DNA of 24,602 bases, from NCBI GenBank assembly GCA_019649035.1, contig BMAT01002135.1:595680-620281 (forward strand), written 5' to 3'. Made by a program: the position numbers and the translations under genes. The DNA comes from Elysia marginata. Its lineage: Eukaryota > Mollusca > Gastropoda > Plakobranchidae. How positions within the stretch are numbered: position 1 is the first letter of the stretch; each line of letters opens with the position of its first letter. This document shows positions 20,185 through 24,602 of this stretch, one piece after another. Under the pieces are notes generated by a model. It saw only the letters and a list, made by a program, of their open reading frames with translations. It was not told the origin of the DNA and made no database searches.

Positions 20185-21300
20185 AAGACCCGCGCCAAGC
20201 CACTATATTGGCTTTGACTTGAGGAGTTTACCAGTGCGGCAAGCCACTATTTTGGCTTTGAGCATTCCACCCGCGTCCCGCGCCGAGCCAATATATTGGC
20301 TTCAGAGTTCGCCTTACTTTTAACTTACATTTTGCACTCCCTTGTCATACTAGTTAGCTGGGAACAGGGGACTAACCCCTTACAACATCAATCGATAAAT
20401 ACAGGGAAAATTTTCCCTGATTTGCCGCCTCATGGTGTGTTTACAACTGATTTCACTAACCCGAGAGTCCACGAGGGAAAGGGACTGATGCAGTACAAAG
20501 AGTTGTCAAATTTTGCATACCTATACCAAAAAAGTCTGGCTAGGATAGTTTGGTAGGCCCTGGTTTCGTGATTTTGACACCTTCTGAGTAATTGACGTAT
20601 CATAATCCCACCCAGAAGATCCTAGACGCTCCTACAGGTGGAGGGGGCATCGACCAGAGGAGGTCTCAACGCCTGGTTGTGGTCATTTGACCTGTTATGT
20701 ATTAGCCACCTGTCATATGTGTAACCAGGTCCAGCCTCCTGTCAATCAGTGTTATGAAAGTTCTCCCCAATTTATCCAGAGTGAAATGATAAAATTTTTC
20801 CGGTGCTAGCATGCTATGAAGAGAAAGAGGACTGGGGCGGTGGGTTGGAGGGGTAGCTTTTTGCGTGTGTGTTAGAGGACTGTTACATTTCAAAGGTATT
20901 AGTGTAAACAATAGTCTGACTGATCTGCGAACATTGAACAAGGCAGTTCACCGACCCAGTTGTTTTCGATTTCAAGATTAGCATACCAGTTTTATGACAG
21001 TGTTATTTTTTACACTTAATTGAAAATTTATAAAAGTACCTAAATTATCGGTAACCAATGCCTCCTGTAAAATTGGGGGGAGGGTGTGGGGGTAAAGAGG
21101 GTGATGGAAGAAAAGGATGTGGTCAGAAATACAAATACTTTAAATTACTCTAAAAATAAGACAAATATTGAAGAATTTAGAACAATGCCGTTAACCTCTG
21201 AAAACCCTTCAATGTCTGATCCAAACCCAACTTTTCACATCCATTTACCTGTGCCAGCCTGAGGCCAGCAGTCAGGTGTAACGGTCCACTGCACCCGCGG
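20185..21300 (+). repeat. Interspersed repeat family, copy B
   Basis: It aligns with copy C over most of its length: GACGTATCATAA.CCCACC, TTAGCCACCTGTCATAT, CCTCCTGTCAATCAGT, GTGAAATGATAAAATTTT, CTAGCATGCT and TGAGGCCAGCAGTCAGGT. It lacks the tandem hairpin pair at its right end. No coding capacity. Confidence 0.8.
20190..20305 (+). repeat. 44-bp tandem repeat carrying a 16-bp palindrome
   Basis: AGCCACTATATTGGCT, AGCCACTATTTTGGCT and AGCCAATATATTGGCT start at 20198, 20242 and 20286, exactly 44 bases apart. The last is a perfect palindrome. Copy C has only one such unit at the matching place. Confidence 0.85.
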
Positions 21301-21639
21301 ATTAGGGGTTAAATCAACCCAAGAACAATATTGCAGATTTGCAGGTCTTTCTTGCTTAAGCAACAGCCATACATATTGATGTGTATATTTCAATGTTTTC
21401 TCATTTTTTTTCCACTGGAATTTAAATGTAACTTTTGAATCTTGAATCGTTGTACTGCCTCTGCAAATCAAAGGGAATACCTGACCAAATTTTTTAAAAA
21501 CACTTTTTTACATAAAATGTTAATACACATGTACAACCATAACAACCTATATCTAGCATCAGAATTGCAATTGGTCAAATATTTACCAAACAATATGCTT
21601 TAAAGTTTTTTAAAAGTGCAGTCTATGCAACACCATACT

Positions 21640-21800
21640 GCCTCCAGTGCAGTAAATCGCCTCAGAGAGCAGTAAAATCCCAGCTACAGCAGCCTCCTGC
21701 CAATCGAAGTGCAGCAGCTTGTTTTCTATTACAAGACCCCTTAGCAGTAAGTGTTAAGCCGTACTAGGATCTGCCAACTGAAGTGCAGTAACCCTTCCCA
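21640..21800 (+). repeat. Isolated hairpin-arm sequences related to the repeat family
   Basis: CTGCCAATCGAAGTGCAG (about 21698) and CTGCCAACTGAAGTGCAGTAAC (about 21771) match the right arm of the hairpins in copies A and C, without clear left partners. A left-type arm, TACTGCACTTCGATTGGCAG, lies at 1797-1816. Confidence 0.6.
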
Positions 21801-21918
21801 CCTTGTGATAGAAACTTGTATCCGCCAGGAAGGCTGACCATTTGTCGATTTACTGATTTCACATTGATGTTGGTCAAACAATTTTAATTGGTTGCTGTGC
21901 TCAAATGGCCGTATCTTT

Positions 21919-22341
21919 CAATCATCATCATCATATCTTGTCGCGCCAATGTGTGATCCAGGCCTGGGCAGCATCAGTGCAGTCCCTCAGGTCCTGGTCG
22001 GTGCAGTGAGGCCTTTCTGTACATTCAGATAGGATGTGGTCCATTGTTTGATTCTGGTTGCCACATGGGCACTCGCTGTTGGGTCTCAGTTTCCATTTGT
22101 GCAGTGTGCTGGCTGTCTTTCCAACTTTTGCTCTTGCTCTGTTGAGGGTCACCCAATCTTTTCTCTGCAGTTCTCTTCCTGACGGAAGTTGTTCTTTTGG
22201 GGGTTGGATGGCTTCGTTTGTTGTGTTATCCCATGTGTTCCATAATTCAAGGCAGTGGCTTGCGGCTTGATCTGGTTGGACGCTTTCCACAGTTCTAAAG
22301 CTCTTCCTGTATCTTTCAATGACCGGGGATTCGCAGTACAT
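21919..22341 (-). pseudogene. LINE C-terminal fragment with (TGA)n tail
   Basis: A minus-strand open frame of 136 codons from 22341 to 21931 resembles the C-terminus of LINE polyproteins: LNRARAKVGKTASTLHKW, then a C-x-C-x8-H-x4-C zinc-knuckle-like motif (CPCGNQNQTMDHILSEC), then WITHWRDKI. The stop TGA is itself the first unit of a short TGATGATGAT tail at 21933-21921. Upstream (5') the fragment is truncated at its contact with a dispersed repeat. It lacks reverse transcriptase and endonuclease, so it is a dead copy. Confidence 0.85.
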
Positions 22342-22345
22342 ATGT

Positions 22346-22551
22346 ATCTAGCTAGCAGAGGCTGGTCAGGCCAGTTAAAACTTTTGAATTGTTCATTCAG
22401 TTAAATTATTCAAATTTTGAAAGTTTTAAATATTGAGTAAAACAAATCAATATTTGCTAGTAGTTTTCATTTACTGGTTGGCACCAAAACCAACAACTTT
22501 AAACAACCGGAGATATAAAAAAGTCTTTTAAGAGGAAAAAGTCCTTAGCAG
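22346..22551 (-). repeat. Dispersed repeat, right member of an inverted pair
   Basis: Its reverse complement matches 149-362. It abuts the 5' limit of the LINE fragment. Confidence 0.75.
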
Positions 22552-23216
22552 CTTCTTGCTGCAATTTGTTTTGAACGAAGGGAACCCTTTGATCATATAC
22601 ACATGTACATTATATCTTTTGAAATTAAATATGCACTTGCGTTGTTCCACCAGAAAATTTACACTGACTGAGAAGGTTTATGACCCTTCTAAATGCAAAG
22701 GGATTAGAGCATTCTAATATGCAAAAAAGAAAAGAAATAAAAATATCAATTAAAATGAAAACTGAAGTGTGATATATAATATATCCTAACCTGAGTTTCA
22801 TTCCAATTTTCAATTTTGCTATTGACCCCGCCCCCCCCTCTCTTTCTATCTCTCTCGGTCGAATACACTCTCTTGTAAACACACTCTCTCTTTTTCTCTT
22901 GCTCTTACACACACACTTACTCTCTCTCTCTTCACACAGAAAAAAAGTGTTACATTAAACTTTGAATTTAACAATAACATGTTTTTTCTGTCAGGAACTA
23001 TATACAAAAATTTAAAAAAATGCATTCACACAGAGGCACGCAGAGTCCTAAGCAGCTCCTGTTTTCACTTTCAAATGTGAAATTATTGTGACATTGAAAA
23101 GCAAACCGAACAAATAGAAAAGTGATGGGAAAATCCCAATTACCGAGTTAGCACAATGCATTCTGAACAATGTAAAGGTCGTTGTTAGACAGCTGAATAT
23201 ATATATATCCCAAAGA
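22552..23216. other. Spacer with pyrimidine-rich simple repeats
   Basis: No gene or named element. It contains a CT/CA simple-repeat block and an ATATATAT run at about 23200. Confidence 0.7.
22824..22938. repeat. C-run and (CT)n/(CA)n compound simple repeat
   Basis: Poly-C followed by CTCT and CACA stretches. The minus-strand open frame across it is a low-complexity artefact. Confidence 0.85.
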
Positions 23217-24535
23217 CTTTTCTGAGCCCATGTCTAGACTTTGATGTGAGGAAACTACAAGTGATGCATCAGGCCCATTGCTGGGCTTTAAGCCTGGTTG
23301 AGTTCCGCACCAAGCTCAAAAATTGGCTTTAGATGTGGTCTTGCTTTCAACTCCAGTTTCCACACCCTCTTCATACCTGTCCAGATGGCTTGAACGCGGA
23401 ACTAACCTCTTACAACACCAATAAATAAATAGACCTACAGGGAAAAATTCCCCTGGTTTGCCATCCCATGTTGTGATTACTGACCAACTGATACCAATAC
23501 TAAAAGGCTACGGATCAGTGAGAAGAGGGATAGTGAGGTGACATGTCTCGCAAGTCTATACCAAAGAATTGGACATCTAACAGGGTAGCAGTGGGTTACA
23601 AGATTTTGACAGCTTCTAAGTAACTGACGTTTCATAACCCCACCAAGAAAACGCTACATGCCCATACAAGTGAAAGGGGCATAGACCAAAAAGGTCTGTC
23701 TGTAATTTTTTAACTGTGACATGTTAGCCACCTGTCATATTTGTGACCAGGTCCGGCCTCCTGTCAATCAGTCTTACTAAAGTTCTCCCCTATCTACCCA
23801 GTGAAATGATAAAATTTTCCCACGTTACTAGCATGCTCTGAAGAGAGGGGGGGAATGGATGGAGGGTTGAAGGGGCAGGATTTGACTTGGAGCGTGTTTA
23901 GATCAACAGATTTCACGAAGGTGCTTGTGGCCTGTTATATTTCAAGGGGCTCTGTGTTAAACAAGATTTGGACTGATATGCAAATATTGGGTAAGTCAGA
24001 TTGCCAATCAGAAACACTTTCAATGAAGATGCTGACCAATGAGCAAAATGTTACCTGTACCCAAGTATAAATCATAGGCTGGTTTGCCGGGGGCTGCAGC
24101 AATAACATAACTGAAGAAAAGCATGTATGGTCATAATTACAAAATTTTAATTCAATTATTTGAAGAAATAGGAGACTAATGCCAGGAAATTTAGAGGAAT
24201 GCCGATAAACCTCAGATCACTGCACTGTTATGCCTCAGCCACATCTAGCATTTCACATCCAGTAGCCTGTGCCAACCTGAGGCCAGCAGTCAGGTAGCCC
24301 ATCAGTCCTAGTCGCTAACTGCACATTGGTTGTCATTGTGGCCAGATTTCCAGCCAGTCTTTGACAACCAAAGCGCAGTTAGTCCCTTACTGTTCTTCAG
24401 TTGTCATCTCGGCGAGTGTTTCTGCTGGTCTATGACAATCAAAGTGCAGTGACTGCTCTATTATGGATCCTAACAGGACTAAATTGTTGTAACTTGGTGT
24501 GTGAAAACTAGAGCTTTAGTGGATACTATTGATTT
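23217..24535 (+). repeat. Interspersed repeat family, copy C (most complete)
   Basis: It covers the regions present in both A and B, so it is the best guide to the family: a left block with TTGAGTTCCGC, a middle block shared with B (23590-23840), a G-rich block, a right block with CTGAGGCCAGCAGTCAGGT, the hairpin pair, and the AACTTGGTGTG end. No reading frame is conserved among copies. Confidence 0.8.
24315..24453 (+). repeat. Tandem pair of 68-bp hairpins inside copy C
   Basis: Hairpin 1 is 24315-24382 with arms pairing at 19 of 21 positions; hairpin 2 is 24386-24453. Period is 71 bases, identical to copy A. Confidence 0.85.
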
Positions 24536-24545
24536 ACTATATATA

Positions 24546-24602
24546 GATTCAAGATTCAAGATTCAAGATTCAATTTAACTTTATTGTCCTCTTCAGGTTC
24601 TT
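24546..24602 (-). mobile_element. 3' tail of a LINE running off the window
   Basis: Four exact GATTCAA units (24546-24573) are followed by AACTTTATTG, which on the minus strand reads CAATAAAGTT followed by a (TTGAATC)n tail. AATAAA plus a short tandem tail is the usual LINE 3' end; the body would lie beyond 24602. Confidence 0.6.

Noticed and set aside
22058-22270. 70-codon plus-strand open frame
   Set aside because: Shadow of the minus-strand LINE C-terminal fragment.
1-24602. Enrichment of ACATGTA and TACCGGTA words as a functional signal
   Set aside because: Frequent by eye, but such words are common in some mollusc genomes and I cannot count background frequencies here.

Overview
This window is animal nuclear DNA. 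It is AT-rich and dominated by introns and decayed mobile elements, and it holds one clearly recognisable host gene, split by GT-AG introns. The non-LTR retrotransposon tails, the tRNA-derived SINE, the pogo-like and TTAA-flanked elements, and the frequent ACATGTA and TACCGGTA words suggest a marine invertebrate. A lophotrochozoan such as a mollusc is my best guess, but the species cannot be fixed from this sequence.

The gene is a complete TMEM104 orthologue on the minus strand. Its ATG is at 19246 and its stop codon ends at 6270. Eleven coding exons, all with GT donors, AG acceptors and matching phases, assemble into a 497-codon protein (504 with an alternative exon 5 acceptor). The human protein is about 496 residues. 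TMEM104 belongs to the amino-acid transporter-like APC/AAAP membrane proteins. The first transmembrane helix carries a GTGALTMP motif, a Cys-rich loop with two N-glycosylation sequons follows, and the conserved GVCVYSFMC and AGxGIQYVIPA segments are intact.

Layout: 1-1860 holds one end of an inverted dispersed repeat and copy A of an interspersed repeat family with a tandem hairpin pair. 1870-3612 is a frameshifted, 5'-truncated non-LTR reverse transcriptase on the plus strand. 3613-6269 is AT-rich sequence downstream of TMEM104. 6270-19246 is TMEM104. Intron 8 contains a minus-strand LINE 3' end that runs into a perfect 105-bp inverted repeat, and a pogo-like element with a GC-rich cargo. 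Intron 5 contains a minisatellite that seems to sit inside a TTAA-flanked element and is itself interrupted by a 286-bp MITE with clean ends. 19247-24602 is upstream of the gene and consists of a SINE, short MITE-like pieces, copies B and C of the interspersed family, a LINE C-terminal fragment on the minus strand, the second arm of the inverted dispersed repeat, and at the far edge the tail of another LINE.

No operon-like arrangement, CRISPR array or new multi-gene system is visible. The less ordinary material is repeat biology: a hairpin pair with 71-bp spacing kept in two diverged copies, a perfect 105-bp palindrome, and the nested minisatellite/transposon structure.
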